Below are positions 16,285-25,413 of a stretch of 62,764 nucleotides of DNA, piece by piece. Both the position numbers and the translations under genes were made by a program. Source of the stretch: Streptomyces chilikensis. GTDB taxonomy: Bacteria > Actinomycetota > Actinomycetes > Streptomycetales > Streptomycetaceae. Under the pieces are notes generated by a model. It worked only from the letters and a program-made list of their open reading frames with translations, was not told the origin of the DNA and ran no database searches. The stretch spans positions 1,766,695 through 1,829,458 of the forward strand of contig NZ_LWCC02000005.1 in assembly GCF_001642695.1 (NCBI RefSeq), written 5' to 3'. Within the stretch, counting starts at the first letter, position 1. Each line of letters begins with the position of its first letter.

Positions 16285-17757
16285 GTGGACGAGCGTCACC
16301 CGTCGGGGACCATGACGACCCCGGCCCCGGCCTCCGACTCGACGTCGGCGCCCTATCCGGCGTACGGCACGTCCGAGGCCTATTACGCGGACTTCACCCA
16401 GTACGACGGTCAGGTCTCCCAGGACTACGGCACCGGTTCCTACGAGACCGGTACCCAGCACGGCGGTGGATACGACACCGGTTCATACGACACCGGTTCC
16501 CACCCGAGCGGTTCCTACGACACGGGCGGCTGGGCCGACCCGTCGACGACCGCCCCGTACACCGGTGACGGCTACGCGTCGACGTCCTCCTACGACAGCG
16601 GCCAGTGGGACACGGGCACCCAGTACGACGGGTACGCCGCCCAGTTCTACGCGGAGCAGCACTACGCGGCCCAGGAGACCGGCTCCTTCGACACCACCGA
16701 CTGGGGAACCGGCGAGCAGCACTCCGCCCGGATTCCCGGACAGGCCGCCGACGGCCCGGACGGCGCCGGCGAGTGGAACTGGAACGGGCAGGACTCCGAC
16801 ACCGGCTCCTACGACGCCACCGCCTGGAACACCGCGGAGGGGGACGACCCGTCCGCGCACGACGGCCGGGACGCCCACGAGCGGGAGTCCGCCGACGGAC
16901 ACCGCGCGGACGCGGACGGCTCCGGCCACGACGGGCCGAGACGCCACGCCGACGAGGCCGACGACCGGCCCGGCTTCCTGGACGACCAGGACGAGTCCCT
17001 CCCGCACACCTCCCGCTCCGCGGGCCGCGGCGGCCGCCGCCGCACCCCCGCCCGCCGCTCCGCCCTGCTGACCGTCGCGGTCCCCTCCGTCTGCGTGATG
17101 GGCGTGGCCGGGGTCGCCGCCGCCTCCGTGGGCGGCTCGGTCGAGGAGACCACCACCCAGGCGGCGTCGGACGCCCAGCCGGTGAAGCCCTCGGCCGCGA
17201 ACGACAAGATCTCCGCCCAGTTCAGCGAGGTCACCGTCGCCGCCGCCGACTTCGGCGACCGCGCCAGCCGCGAGCAGGAGCGGATCGACCTCGAGGCCCA
17301 GCGCGCGGCCGAGCTCCGGAAGGCCGCGGAGGAGGCCGCCAAGAAGGAGCGGCTGCGTCCCAAGTTCTCCAGCCCGGTCGCCCAGCGCGGTCTCAGCGCC
17401 TACTACGGCGCGGCCGGCGTCAACTGGATGTCCGCCCACACCGGCATCGACTTCCCGGTCGCCTACGGAACGCCCGTGCTGGCGGCCACCGACGGCACCG
17501 TCCGCACGCAGTTCAACAGCGCGTACGGCAACATGATGATCGTGACGGCCAAGGACGGCACGGAGACCTGGTACTGCCACCTCTCCACGTACAAGCTCGC
17601 CGACGGGATGTCGGTGAAGGCCGGCGACACGATCGCCTACTCGGGCAACTCGGGCAACTCCACCGGACCGCACCTGCACTTCGAGGTCAGGCCGGGCGGC
17701 GGCGGCGCGGTCGACCCGCTCGCCTGGCTGCGCAGCCACGGCATCGACCCGACCTGA
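16285..17757 (+). CDS. M23 family metallopeptidase with a long Tyr/Gly/Asp-rich N-terminal tail
   Basis: A 490-aa cell-wall hydrolase candidate. Residues ~1-230 are a disordered tail built from Tyr-Asp-Thr-Gly-Ser repeats (TGSYETGT, YDTGSYDTGS, SGSYDTGG). A basic segment (RRRTPARRS) and one hydrophobic helix (LLTVAVPSVCVMGVAGVAAA) anchor or export the protein. A coiled coil follows (residues ~320-365). The C-terminal peptidase M23 (LytM) domain has HTGIDFPVAYG with the zinc His and Asp, and the GPHLHFEV HxH motif; it cleaves peptidoglycan peptide cross-links. With the tail cytoplasmic this would be a type II membrane protein. GTG 16285 is the likely start; ATG 16312 is an alternative. Confidence 0.88.
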   Translation: MDERHPSGTMTTPAPASDSTSAPYPAYGTSEAYYADFTQYDGQVSQDYGTGSYETGTQHGGGYDTGSYDTGSHPSGSYDTGGWADPSTTAPYTGDGYASTSSYDSGQWDTGTQYDGYAAQFYAEQHYAAQETGSFDTTDWGTGEQHSARIPGQAADGPDGAGEWNWNGQDSDTGSYDATAWNTAEGDDPSAHDGRDAHERESADGHRADADGSGHDGPRRHADEADDRPGFLDDQDESLPHTSRSAGRGGRRRTPARRSALLTVAVPSVCVMGVAGVAAASVGGSVEETTTQAASDAQPVKPSAANDKISAQFSEVTVAAADFGDRASREQERIDLEAQRAAELRKAAEEAAKKERLRPKFSSPVAQRGLSAYYGAAGVNWMSAHTGIDFPVAYGTPVLAATDGTVRTQFNSAYGNMMIVTAKDGTETWYCHLSTYKLADGMSVKAGDTIAYSGNSGNSTGPHLHFEVRPGGGGAVDPLAWLRSHGIDPT

Positions 17758-17774
17758 CCCCGTCCGCGACCGTC

Positions 17775-17826
17775 CGACAGCGAGCGCCCTCCACGACCAC
17801 GTGGTCGTGGAGGGCGCTCGCTGTCG
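17775..17826. terminator. 52-bp perfect palindrome, bidirectional terminator
   Basis: 17775-17800 and 17801-17826 are exact reverse complements with no unpaired centre. It lies between the convergent M23 and pcrA genes, 18 bp and 15 bp from their stops. Confidence 0.9.
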
Positions 17827-17841
17827 ATGTGCCCAGGGCTT

Positions 17842-20313
17842 CTAGAGCTTCTCCACCGGCGCGTACCGCAGCAGGAGCCGCTTCGGGCTTCCGTCGCCGA
17901 AGTCGATCGTCGCCTGGGCCTTGTCCCCCTCGCCCGCCACGGCGACCACCGTGCCGAGCCCGAACTGGTCGTGGGTGACCCGGTCGCCGGCGGACAGCGC
18001 GACCACCGGCCGGTCTCCCGCGCGCCGGGTGGCGAAGCCGGAACCGCCCCCGGCCGAGGAGCGCGACCGCGAGGACGACAGCGAGGCCGCCACACCCGCC
18101 GCGGGACCCGCGGCGAAACCGCCCGGCGAGGAACTCCCCTTGCGCCTCCAGTCGAGGTACGTCTCCGGGATCTCCTCCAGGAACCGCGACGGCGGGTTGT
18201 ACGACGGCTGCCCCCACGCGCTGCGCAGCGCCGCCCGCGTCAGGTACAGCCGCTCCCGGGCGCGGGTGATGCCGACGTAGGCCAGCCGCCGCTCCTCCTC
18301 CAGCTCCTTGACCTGGCCGAGCGCCCGCATGTGCGGGAAGACGCCGTCCTCCATGCCGGTCAGGAAGACCACCGGGAACTCCAGCCCCTTGGCGGTGTGC
18401 AGCGTCATCAGCGTGATGACGCCGTTGCCGTCCTCCTCGTCGGGGATCTGGTCGGAGTCGGCGACCAGCGCCACCCGCTCCAGGAAGTCGGCGAGCGACG
18501 ATCCGCTCTCCGCCTCCGCGGTCTCCTGCTCGAACTCCAGGGCGACCGCGGCGAGCTCCTGGAGGTTCTCGATCCGCGTCTCGTCCTGCGGGTCGGTGGA
18601 CGCCTGGAGCTCGGCGAGGTAGCCGGTCCGCTCCAGCACGGCCTCCAGGACCGTCGCCGGTCCGGCGCCGGACTCCACGACGGTGCGCAGGTCCTCCATC
18701 AGCGTGTTGAACCGCTTGACCGCGTTCACCGAGCGGGCCGCCATGCCGTACGCCTCGTCGACGCGGACCAGCGCCTGCGGGAAGCTGATCCGCTCCCGGC
18801 GCGCCAGTGCCTCGATCATCGCCTCGGCCCGGTCGCCGATCCCGCGCTTGGGCACGTTGAGGATGCGCCGCAGCGGCACCCCGTCCTCCGGGTTGGCGAG
18901 CACCCGCAGGTAGGAGAGGACGTCCCGGACCTCCTTGCGCTCGTAGAAGCGCACGCCGCCGACGACCTTGTACGGCAGGCCGACCCGGATGAAGACCTCT
19001 TCGAAGACACGGGACTGCGCGTTGGTCCGGTAGAAGACCGCGACGTCGCCCGGCTTGGCGTCGCCCGCGTCGGTGAGGCGGTCTATCTCGTCGGCGACGA
19101 ACTGCGCCTCGTCGTGCTCGCTGTCGGCGACGTAGCCGGTGATCCGGGCGCCGGCGCCGGCGTTGGTCCACAGGTTCTTGGGCCTGCGGGACTCGTTGCG
19201 CTCGATGACGGCGTTGGCCGCGCTCAGGATGGTCTGGGTGGAGCGGTAGTTCTGCTCCAGCAGGATCGTCGTGGCGTCCGGGTAGTCCTCCTCGAAGTCG
19301 AGGATGTTCCGGATGGTCGCCCCGCGGAACGCGTAGATCGACTGGTCGGCGTCACCCACCACGCACAGCTCGGCCGGGGGCACGTCCTCGTCACGCTTCT
19401 CCGAGGCTCCGCCGACCAGCTCGCGCACCAGGGCGTACTGGGCGTGGTTGGTGTCCTGGTACTCGTCGACCAGGACGTGCCGGAAGCGGCGGCGGTAGTG
19501 CTCGGCGACGTCCGGGAAGGCGCGGAACAGGTTGACCGTCGTCATGATCAGGTCGTCGAAGTCCAGCGCGTTCGCCTCGCGGAGGCGGGACTGGTACATC
19601 GCGTAGGCCTGGGCGAGGGTCTTCTCGAAGCCGTCGGCGGCCCGCGCCGCGAAGTCCTCCTCGTCGATCAGCTCGTTCTTCAGGTTGGAGATCTTGGCGC
19701 TGAACGACTTGGGCGGGAACCGCTTCGGGTCGAGGTCCAGGTCGCGGCAGACCAGCGCCATCAGCCGCTTGCTGTCGGCGGCGTCGTAGATCGAGAAGGA
19801 CGAGGTGAAGCCGAGGCGCTTGCTCTCGCGGCGCAGGATGCGGACGCAGGCGCTGTGGAACGTCATCACCCACATGGTGGAGGCACGCGGCCCCACCAGC
19901 TGCTCGACGCGCTCCTTCATCTCGCCGGCGGCCTTGTTGGTGAAGGTGATCGCCAGGATCTCGCCCGGGTGCGCGCCCCGCTCCGCGAGCAGGTGGGCGA
20001 TGCGGTGGGTGAGCACCCGGGTCTTGCCGGAGCCGGCTCCGGCCACGATGAGCAGCGGTGACCCGGCGTGCGTCACGGCGTCCCGCTGGCTCTCGTTCAG
20101 CCCCTCCAGCAGGGCGGCGCCGCTCAGCGCCGGACGCGGGGCGCCGTCCCGGTAGTAGGCGTCCCTGGCCGGGGGCACGTCGAAGCGGCCTGCGAACAGG
20201 TCGTCCGGAATCGGCTCCGGAGCGTGCTCGTCCTCGGGCGGCGGCGGTTCCTCGTCGTAGGCCGGAGGGGCCTGGAGGCTCGCCAGGTAGCTTTCGTCAA
20301 AGAGGCTGCTCAT
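17842..20313 (-). CDS. pcrA: ATP-dependent DNA helicase PcrA (UvrD/Rep family)
   Basis: A superfamily 1A 3'-5' helicase for nucleotide excision repair and removal of blocked replication or recombination intermediates. It is 823 aa, longer than the typical ~730, because of an acidic Pro-rich N-terminal extension of ~75 residues. Motifs in order: Q motif LNESQRDAV, Walker A AGAGSGKTRVLT, motif II VDEYQDTNHAQY, motif III GDADQSIYAFRGA, motif IV QNYRSTQTIL, and motif VI VGITRARERLYL. A PcrA-type C-terminal Tudor-like domain (VTHDQFGLGTVV...DFGDG) ends the protein. The ATG at 20313 has GGAG upstream. TAGACT (minus strand, 20328-20323) ends 9 nt before the ATG, so the leader may be very short. Confidence 0.97.
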   Translation of the reverse strand: MSSLFDESYLASLQAPPAYDEEPPPPEDEHAPEPIPDDLFAGRFDVPPARDAYYRDGAPRPALSGAALLEGLNESQRDAVTHAGSPLLIVAGAGSGKTRVLTHRIAHLLAERGAHPGEILAITFTNKAAGEMKERVEQLVGPRASTMWVMTFHSACVRILRRESKRLGFTSSFSIYDAADSKRLMALVCRDLDLDPKRFPPKSFSAKISNLKNELIDEEDFAARAADGFEKTLAQAYAMYQSRLREANALDFDDLIMTTVNLFRAFPDVAEHYRRRFRHVLVDEYQDTNHAQYALVRELVGGASEKRDEDVPPAELCVVGDADQSIYAFRGATIRNILDFEEDYPDATTILLEQNYRSTQTILSAANAVIERNESRRPKNLWTNAGAGARITGYVADSEHDEAQFVADEIDRLTDAGDAKPGDVAVFYRTNAQSRVFEEVFIRVGLPYKVVGGVRFYERKEVRDVLSYLRVLANPEDGVPLRRILNVPKRGIGDRAEAMIEALARRERISFPQALVRVDEAYGMAARSVNAVKRFNTLMEDLRTVVESGAGPATVLEAVLERTGYLAELQASTDPQDETRIENLQELAAVALEFEQETAEAESGSSLADFLERVALVADSDQIPDEEDGNGVITLMTLHTAKGLEFPVVFLTGMEDGVFPHMRALGQVKELEEERRLAYVGITRARERLYLTRAALRSAWGQPSYNPPSRFLEEIPETYLDWRRKGSSSPGGFAAGPAAGVAASLSSSRSRSSAGGGSGFATRRAGDRPVVALSAGDRVTHDQFGLGTVVAVAGEGDKAQATIDFGDGSPKRLLLRYAPVEKL

Positions 20314-20563
20314 CGCACTCCGAGTCTAGGTGCCTCCGCCGACACCCGTGGCCGCTGTCCGAAACCGGCGGCCGGCCCGAGCCGGCGGGAGAGGGCCGGG
20401 CGCGGGCCCTCGGAGGAGCCCGGAGCCGCCCCCTCCCGACGGCCCGGGCGCGGTCCCATCGGGAGGGGGTGCCGGGCCTGGCCGGCGGCGGTGGCCCGGA
20501 CGCGGCGTGACCTGCGGAGGCCGTGCCCCGCCCGAGGCGGACACGGCGTTCTCCGCACACCGG

Positions 20564-20569
20564 TAGAAT
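20564..20569 (+). promoter_or_regulatory. -10 box TAGAAT of the guaA promoter
   Basis: TAGAAT is an almost consensus -10 in very GC-rich surroundings, 41 bp before the guaA start. The -35 region (around 20540-20546) is weak. No guanine riboswitch is visible in the short leader. Confidence 0.55.
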
Positions 20570-20609
20570 TGGGCGGACAGACCCACACCCTGACGCCGGA
20601 AGGCCCCCC

Positions 20610-22199
20610 GTGTCATCAGCGCCCACCGCTGCGTCCGCCGCCCCCGACACCGTCCTGGTCGTCGACTTCGGTGCGCAGTACGCCCAGCTCATCGCCCGCC
20701 GCGTCCGCGAGGCCCGGGTCTACAGCGAGATCGTGCCGAGCACCATGCCGGTCGAGGAGATCCTCGCCAGGAACCCGGCGGCGATCATCCTGTCCGGCGG
20801 CCCCTCGTCCGTGTACGAGCCGGGCGCGCCGACCCTGGACCGTGCCCTCTTCGAGGCCGGCGTCCCCGTCTTCGGCATGTGCTACGGCTTCCAGCTGATG
20901 GCGCAGACCCTGGGCGGTCAGGTCGACAACACGGGCGCCCGTGAGTACGGCCGCACCCAGCTCCACGTGAGCCGGTCGGGCTCCACCCTCTTCGAGGGCA
21001 CCCCCGACGAGCAGCCCGTCTGGATGTCGCACGGCGACGCCTGCTCCGCCGCCCCCGAGGGCTTCGCCGTCACGGCCTCCACCGACGTGGTGCCGGTCGC
21101 CGCCTTCGAGAACGACGACAAGAAGCTGTACGGCGTGCAGTACCACCCCGAGGTGATGCACTCCACGTTCGGCCAGCAGATCCTCGAGCACTTCCTGTAC
21201 CGCGGCGCGGGCCTGCAGCCCACCTGGACCACGGGCAACGTCATCGAGGAGCAGGTCGCCGCGATCCGCGAGATGGTCGGCGACCGGCGCGCCATCTGCG
21301 GCCTGTCCGGCGGCGTGGACTCCGCGGTCGCCGCGGCGCTCGTCCAGAAGGCCATCGGCAAGCAGCTGACCTGCGTCTACGTCGACCACGGCCTGATGCG
21401 CAAGGGTGAGACCGAGCAGGTCGAGAAGGACTTCGTCGCCGCCACCGGGGTGGACCTCAAGGTCGTCGACGCCGAGGAGCGCTTCCTGAACGCGCTCGCG
21501 GGCGTCAGCGACCCGGAGGAGAAGCGGAAGATCATCGGCCGCGAGTTCATCCGCGTCTTCGAGCAGGCGCAGGCCGAGATCGTCGCCGAGGCGCCGGGCG
21601 ACCAGCCCGTCGAGTTCCTGGTCCAGGGCACCCTGTACCCGGACGTCGTCGAGTCCGGCGGCGGCACCGGCACGGCCAACATCAAGTCCCACCACAACGT
21701 GGGCGGCCTGCCGGAGGACCTCGAGTTCAAGCTGATCGAGCCGCTGCGCCAGCTGTTCAAGGACGAGGTCCGGATGGTCGGCCAGGAGCTCGGCCTGCCG
21801 GAGGAGATCGTCCAGCGCCAGCCGTTCCCCGGTCCCGGCCTCGGCATCCGCATCGTCGGCGAGGTCACCAAGGAGCGCCTGGACCTGCTGCGCGAGGCCG
21901 ACGCCATCGCCCGCGAGGAGCTCACCGCGGCCGGCCAGGACAGCCAGATCTGGCAGTGCCCGGTGGTCCTGCTCGCGGACGTCCGCAGCGTCGGCGTCCA
22001 GGGCGACGGCCGCACCTACGGCCACCCGATCGTGCTGCGCCCGGTCTCGTCCGAGGACGCCATGACGGCCGACTGGTCGCGCCTGCCCTACGAGGTGCTG
22101 GAGCGGATCTCCACCCGCATCACCAACGAGGTGCGCGACGTCAACCGCGTGGTGCTGGACGTCACGTCCAAGCCGCCGGGCACCATCGAGTGGGAGTGA
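20610..22199 (+). CDS. guaA: GMP synthase (glutamine-hydrolysing)
   Basis: Converts XMP, ATP and glutamine to GMP in the last step of de novo guanine nucleotide synthesis. The 529-aa protein has an N-terminal class I glutamine amidotransferase (nucleophile in [10 protein letters not shown], His/Glu in QYHPEV), an ATP pyrophosphatase domain (P-loop [14 protein letters not shown]), and the C-terminal dimerisation domain ending KPPGTIEWE, which is the invariant C-terminus. GTG at 20610 is chosen because GGAAGG precedes it and it gives the usual short N-terminal lead; upstream in-frame starts fall within the promoter. guaB and guaB3 are also in this window, ~27 kb away. Confidence 0.98.
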   Translation: MSSAPTAASAAPDTVLVVDFGAQYAQLIARRVREARVYSEIVPSTMPVEEILARNPAAIILSGGPSSVYEPGAPTLDRALFEAGVPVFGMCYGFQLMAQTLGGQVDNTGAREYGRTQLHVSRSGSTLFEGTPDEQPVWMSHGDACSAAPEGFAVTASTDVVPVAAFENDDKKLYGVQYHPEVMHSTFGQQILEHFLYRGAGLQPTWTTGNVIEEQVAAIREMVGDRRAICGLSGGVDSAVAAALVQKAIGKQLTCVYVDHGLMRKGETEQVEKDFVAATGVDLKVVDAEERFLNALAGVSDPEEKRKIIGREFIRVFEQAQAEIVAEAPGDQPVEFLVQGTLYPDVVESGGGTGTANIKSHHNVGGLPEDLEFKLIEPLRQLFKDEVRMVGQELGLPEEIVQRQPFPGPGLGIRIVGEVTKERLDLLREADAIAREELTAAGQDSQIWQCPVVLLADVRSVGVQGDGRTYGHPIVLRPVSSEDAMTADWSRLPYEVLERISTRITNEVRDVNRVVLDVTSKPPGTIEWE

Positions 22200-22220
22200 C
22201 CCCTCCCACGCCCGCGTGAC

Positions 22221-22258
22221 GAAGGGGCGCCGTCCGGTCTTCCGGGCGGCGCCCCTTC
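22221..22258 (+). terminator. Terminator after guaA
   Basis: Arms 22221-22237 and 22242-22258 pair over 17 bp with one G-U wobble, closing a TCTT loop. It lies 21 bp past the guaA stop and just before the convergent PPOX-fold gene, so it may be bidirectional. Confidence 0.85.
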
Positions 22259-22286
22259 CGTCCTCGTCCCGCCCGCACCGCGTCCC

Positions 22287-22772
22287 TCAGGTCCGCTTCA
22301 CCGCGCGGAGCTCCTCGCCCGGCCTCCAGATCTGCACGACCAGGTACTCGTCGTTCTCGACGAAGGTGCGCACCACCTCCGTGAGGTCGACGCGGAACAG
22401 GTGGAAGGCGCCCGGGTCCGGCGGGGAGACCTCCCCCACGTAGCGGCTGCGGGCCTCGCCGTCCTCCACCGGGACCGCCCGCCCGGAGATCCGCACGTCG
22501 CCGCCGCCCATCCCCGTACCGGGCCCGGGGTTCGCCTGGAGCGTGAAGCGGGGGTCGCGCAGCAGGTCACGCGCCTTCTGCGAGCCAGGCATCATGCCCA
22601 GCCACAGGTCACTGTCGAGGAACCGCACCTCCAGGCCGGAGGTGCGGGGTGAACCGTCCTTGCGGAGGGTGGCCAGGACGTGATGGGTGAAGGCCCCGAA
22701 CCGTTGCTCGACCACGTCGGCGAGTCCGGGTTCCGCCCGGCGGAAGGCCGCCCAGTCGGTGATGCTCGTCAT
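22287..22772 (-). CDS. Pyridoxamine 5'-phosphate oxidase (PPOX) fold family protein
   Basis: A 161-aa split-barrel flavin-binding fold protein. Typical elements are the N-terminal helix (WAAFRRAEPGLADVVEQRF), the strand pair THHVLATLRKDGSPRTSGLEVRF, and QKARDLLRDPRFTLQANP, which in this family lines the cofactor phosphate site. Members bind FMN or F420, or act as heme or flavin sinks; the sequence does not decide which. ATG at 22772 (MTSITDW). It is a single-gene unit between guaA and a divergent membrane protein. Confidence 0.85.
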   Translation of the reverse strand: MTSITDWAAFRRAEPGLADVVEQRFGAFTHHVLATLRKDGSPRTSGLEVRFLDSDLWLGMMPGSQKARDLLRDPRFTLQANPGPGTGMGGGDVRISGRAVPVEDGEARSRYVGEVSPPDPGAFHLFRVDLTEVVRTFVENDEYLVVQIWRPGEELRAVKRT

Positions 22773-23062
22773 GGTGCCAGTCTCGCGCCGGACGGGCGTC
22801 GCCGGAGGCGGCACGCGGAAATCCGGGCCGTCCGTCCTCGTGGCGGGGCCGTCCCGCCCGAGGTTCACCGGCAGCTCGGGAACGCCCGGAATTCTTCGGG
22901 TCGCCACCGGGACCCGTACCCTCTCGGGACGGTTGTGAAGGAAGAGGTGCGGGTTCGGTCCGTTTGCCGGTGAACGACCGCGGCGAGCGGGCCCCGGAGG
23001 CCGGACGGGCGGGCGGTACGGCACAATTCCCCTACTCGGCAGCGGAGTTGCCGCAGGGACGA

Positions 23063-24370
23063 ATGGGCGCGGAAGGCGGACACGGCGTGGCGGTGCAGGA
23101 GGCGGGGCAGGGCGCCGGCGCGGGGAAGGACGCCCACGGGGGCGGCTGCACGTGCGGGGACTGCCCGCACGGCGCGCGGGCGGGACACCGGAAGGCCCTG
23201 GCGGCCTTCCTCCACCAGCGGGACGGGTTCGCCGCCGGGAAGGGGCTGCCCGCCGCGGTCGCGCACTCGGCCTCCGCCTCCCGGCAGTGGGTCTCCGACG
23301 AGCTCACCCAGTCCGCCGCCGAGGTGGCCGACCGCAGCCGCGCCGAGGGACGGGCCTGGCTGGCCCGGCTCTGGAAGTCCACGCTCCGCGTGGTGTGGGG
23401 CGCGACGGTGCTGCTCCTGATGGTGCAGGCGCTCACCGCGATCGGGGCCGGCTGGACGGCCGCGCGCACGGCCGGACTGCTCGCCGCCCTGGTGACGGCC
23501 GCCGCGCTGTCCGCCGCCTCCTGGTACCACCGCGAGCGCGGCGGCGTGCTCGCGCCGGTGATCGGTGAGGACAACCGCCTCTCCACCTCTCGCGCGGTGG
23601 CCACCGCCTGGGTGCTGTTCACCGCCTTCGCCGTGCTGACCCTGGCCGGCCAGCTGGCCGCCGCCTCCGGCCACCGGGAGCGGGACGCCCTGATCGAGGG
23701 CCTGGACCTGGCCCGGGGCGCGGGCATGGTGACGGTGCTGGCCGTGGTCTGCGTCGTCGCGGTGCTGGTCCGGCGGGTGGTGAGCCTGCGCGTGCAGGGG
23801 CAGCGGCTGCAGAAGGTCCGCGCCCATCGCCCGCGTGCCGCCGACCTGCTGACCGACGACTCCGGGCGGGGCAACTTCGCCGACATCCAGTACGTGGTGA
23901 TCTCCGCCGTGGCGCTGGTCTTCGGCCTGGTCCGGCTGGCCCGCCGTCCGGAGCAGCTGCCCGACCTGCCGTGGGGGCTGGCCGTGGTGGTGCTGGTCTC
24001 CGCGGCGACGTACCTGGCCGGCAAGTACGCGGAGGGCGGCCGCCCGGTGGTTTTGTCGGTGGTGCGGGCCCGCGAGGCCGGCGACCTGGACGGGCCGATC
24101 CGCACCGGTGACGACATCGAGATCCGTGGCGTGGGGTTCGTGCCGCCGGGGGCGGGGAGCGCGGACCGGCTCTCGCGGATGGTCGTCCGCATAGGGGCGG
24201 TCAACGTCCACGTCCCGCTGGTCCCCGTCACCGGCGGTTTCAGCAACCCCTCGGACACGGTGCTGACGGTGCCGGTCCCGGCCGAGGTCGAGCCCGGCCG
24301 GGTGGAGGTGCAGGTGGTCACCGCCGCGGGTCTGGAGACCAACCGGATGGCCGTCGACATCACCGAGTGA
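23063..24370 (+). CDS. Multi-pass membrane protein of unknown function with a CxCxxC motif
   Basis: Unrecognised. Near the N-terminus is a Cys cluster, GGGCTCGDCPHG (CxCxxC), which could bind a metal. An amphipathic region follows, then at least six hydrophobic segments (for example VVWGATVLLLMVQALTAIGAGW and AWVLFTAFAVLTLAGQLAAA). The C-terminal ~100 residues are a soluble beta-rich domain (DIEIRGVGFVPPG ... VQVVTAAGLETNRMAVDI) resembling an IPT/Ig-like fold. The start is uncertain: ATG 23063 is used, GTG 23087 has a better-spaced GGAAGG, and the frame is open further upstream. An envelope function is inference. Confidence 0.7.
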   Translation: MGAEGGHGVAVQEAGQGAGAGKDAHGGGCTCGDCPHGARAGHRKALAAFLHQRDGFAAGKGLPAAVAHSASASRQWVSDELTQSAAEVADRSRAEGRAWLARLWKSTLRVVWGATVLLLMVQALTAIGAGWTAARTAGLLAALVTAAALSAASWYHRERGGVLAPVIGEDNRLSTSRAVATAWVLFTAFAVLTLAGQLAAASGHRERDALIEGLDLARGAGMVTVLAVVCVVAVLVRRVVSLRVQGQRLQKVRAHRPRAADLLTDDSGRGNFADIQYVVISAVALVFGLVRLARRPEQLPDLPWGLAVVVLVSAATYLAGKYAEGGRPVVLSVVRAREAGDLDGPIRTGDDIEIRGVGFVPPGAGSADRLSRMVVRIGAVNVHVPLVPVTGGFSNPSDTVLTVPVPAEVEPGRVEVQVVTAAGLETNRMAVDITE

Positions 24371-24449
24371 CGCCGTGACGCGACGCACGTAGGCTGTCCC
24401 CGAATTGGTTGACGGATAAACCGACCTGCGGGGAAAGGCGGCCACGGTC

Positions 24450-24974
24450 ATGGCGGTCACCACCACCGGCACCACCCGGGCGTCCGGCCCGAGGGAGGCG
24501 GCCGCGCGCTTCGCGCTGCTCCCCCTGCGCCTCTTCCTCGGCGCCACCTTCCTCTACGCGGGCCTGCACAAGCTCACCGACTCCACCTTCCTGGAGGAGT
24601 CCGGCCCCGGCTCCATCGGCGGGCAGATGGAGGCGGTCCGCGACGCCTCGGCCGTCCCCGCCCTGGTCGACCTCGGCCTCGGCGCCCCCGTCGCCTTCGG
24701 TCTCGCCATCGCCCTGGGCGAGCTGGCCGTCGGTCTCGGCGCCCTCCTCGGCCTGTTCACCCGCGTCGCGGCGGCCGGCGGCGCGCTCGTCTCGCTGAGC
24801 CTGTGGCTGACGATGAGCTGGACCGCGGAGCCGTACTACCTGGGCAACGACCTGCCGTACCTGATGGCGTGGACCCCGTTGCTCCTGGCCGGCGGCGGCG
24901 CGCTCTCCCTCGACGGGGCCTGGCGCGCGCGGCGGGACCGGCGGGCGAAGGAAGCCGGCGCGGACACCGGGTGA
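24450..24974 (+). CDS. DoxX/TQO small subunit-like membrane protein
   Basis: A 174-aa four-helix membrane protein of the DoxX/DoxD family: FALLPLRLFLGATFLYAGLHKLTD is the hallmark first helix, followed by ALGELAVGLGALLGLFTRV and YLMAWTPLLLAGGG. In archaeal thiosulfate:quinone oxidoreductase the DoxD subunit is related, but most bacterial members have no proven substrate. ATG 24450 is preceded by GGAAAGG. TAGGCT at 24390-24395 is a good -10 candidate, giving a leader of ~50 nt. The C-terminus is basic and cytoplasmic. Confidence 0.85.
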   Translation: MAVTTTGTTRASGPREAAARFALLPLRLFLGATFLYAGLHKLTDSTFLEESGPGSIGGQMEAVRDASAVPALVDLGLGAPVAFGLAIALGELAVGLGALLGLFTRVAAAGGALVSLSLWLTMSWTAEPYYLGNDLPYLMAWTPLLLAGGGALSLDGAWRARRDRRAKEAGADTG

Positions 24975-25018
24975 TCCCGGGCCCGGCGGCGCCACCCTCT
25001 GCCCGGTGCCGCCGGGTG

Positions 25019-25050
25019 CCCGGGCATCCGAGCACCCGGGCATCCGAGCA
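25019..25050. repeat. Two tandem copies of a 16-bp unit
   Basis: CCCGGGCATCCGAGCA occurs at 25019-25034 and again at 25035-25050, followed by CCCGGCA. It lies in the noncoding stretch between the DoxX gene and the riboswitch. Confidence 0.8.
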
Positions 25051-25189
25051 CCCGGCACCCCGTGCAGGCACCGGGATCCAGGCACCGCCGAGCCACCGAG
25101 AGCCGCCGGGCCGTCACAGGTAGCCACGCTTTTACGAAGGTCACAAAAACGTATCGGGCATATCGCGCACCGTCCTTCACACGGGCCCC

Positions 25190-25410
25190 ACAGGTTGGCT
25201 AACGTGCCGCGCGGGCCGTCCGATCCCGACCGGCGAACCTCGCCGGTCCGCGCGGCCCCCGCCGAGTCCGGCGCCGTGCCGGAGCCGGGGACCCGCGCGC
25301 ACCACCTGGGGTGAATCGATCCGGCCCCGCCGGACCGTAGGGCAACCCTTCCGGACGCTCCGCCCGAACCCGACAGCTGACCCGGTAGGCGGGAGACGGA
25401 AGGAGTCGCC
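25190..25410 (+). ncRNA. c-di-AMP riboswitch (ydaO-yuaA leader)
   Basis: The conserved blocks of the ydaO aptamer are recognisable: GAGCCGGGGACC near 25282-25293, GGGGTGAATC at 25308-25317, and CAGCTGACCCGGTAGGCG at 25374-25391 followed by GGAGACGGAAGGAG. The 5' boundary is approximate. In streptomycetes this riboswitch precedes cell-wall hydrolase genes such as rpfA and responds to c-di-AMP, usually lowering expression. The last block is only ~9 nt from the start codon of the NlpC/P60 gene and includes its Shine-Dalgarno sequence, so control could involve translation as well as transcription. Confidence 0.9.
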
Positions 25411-25413
25411 GCC

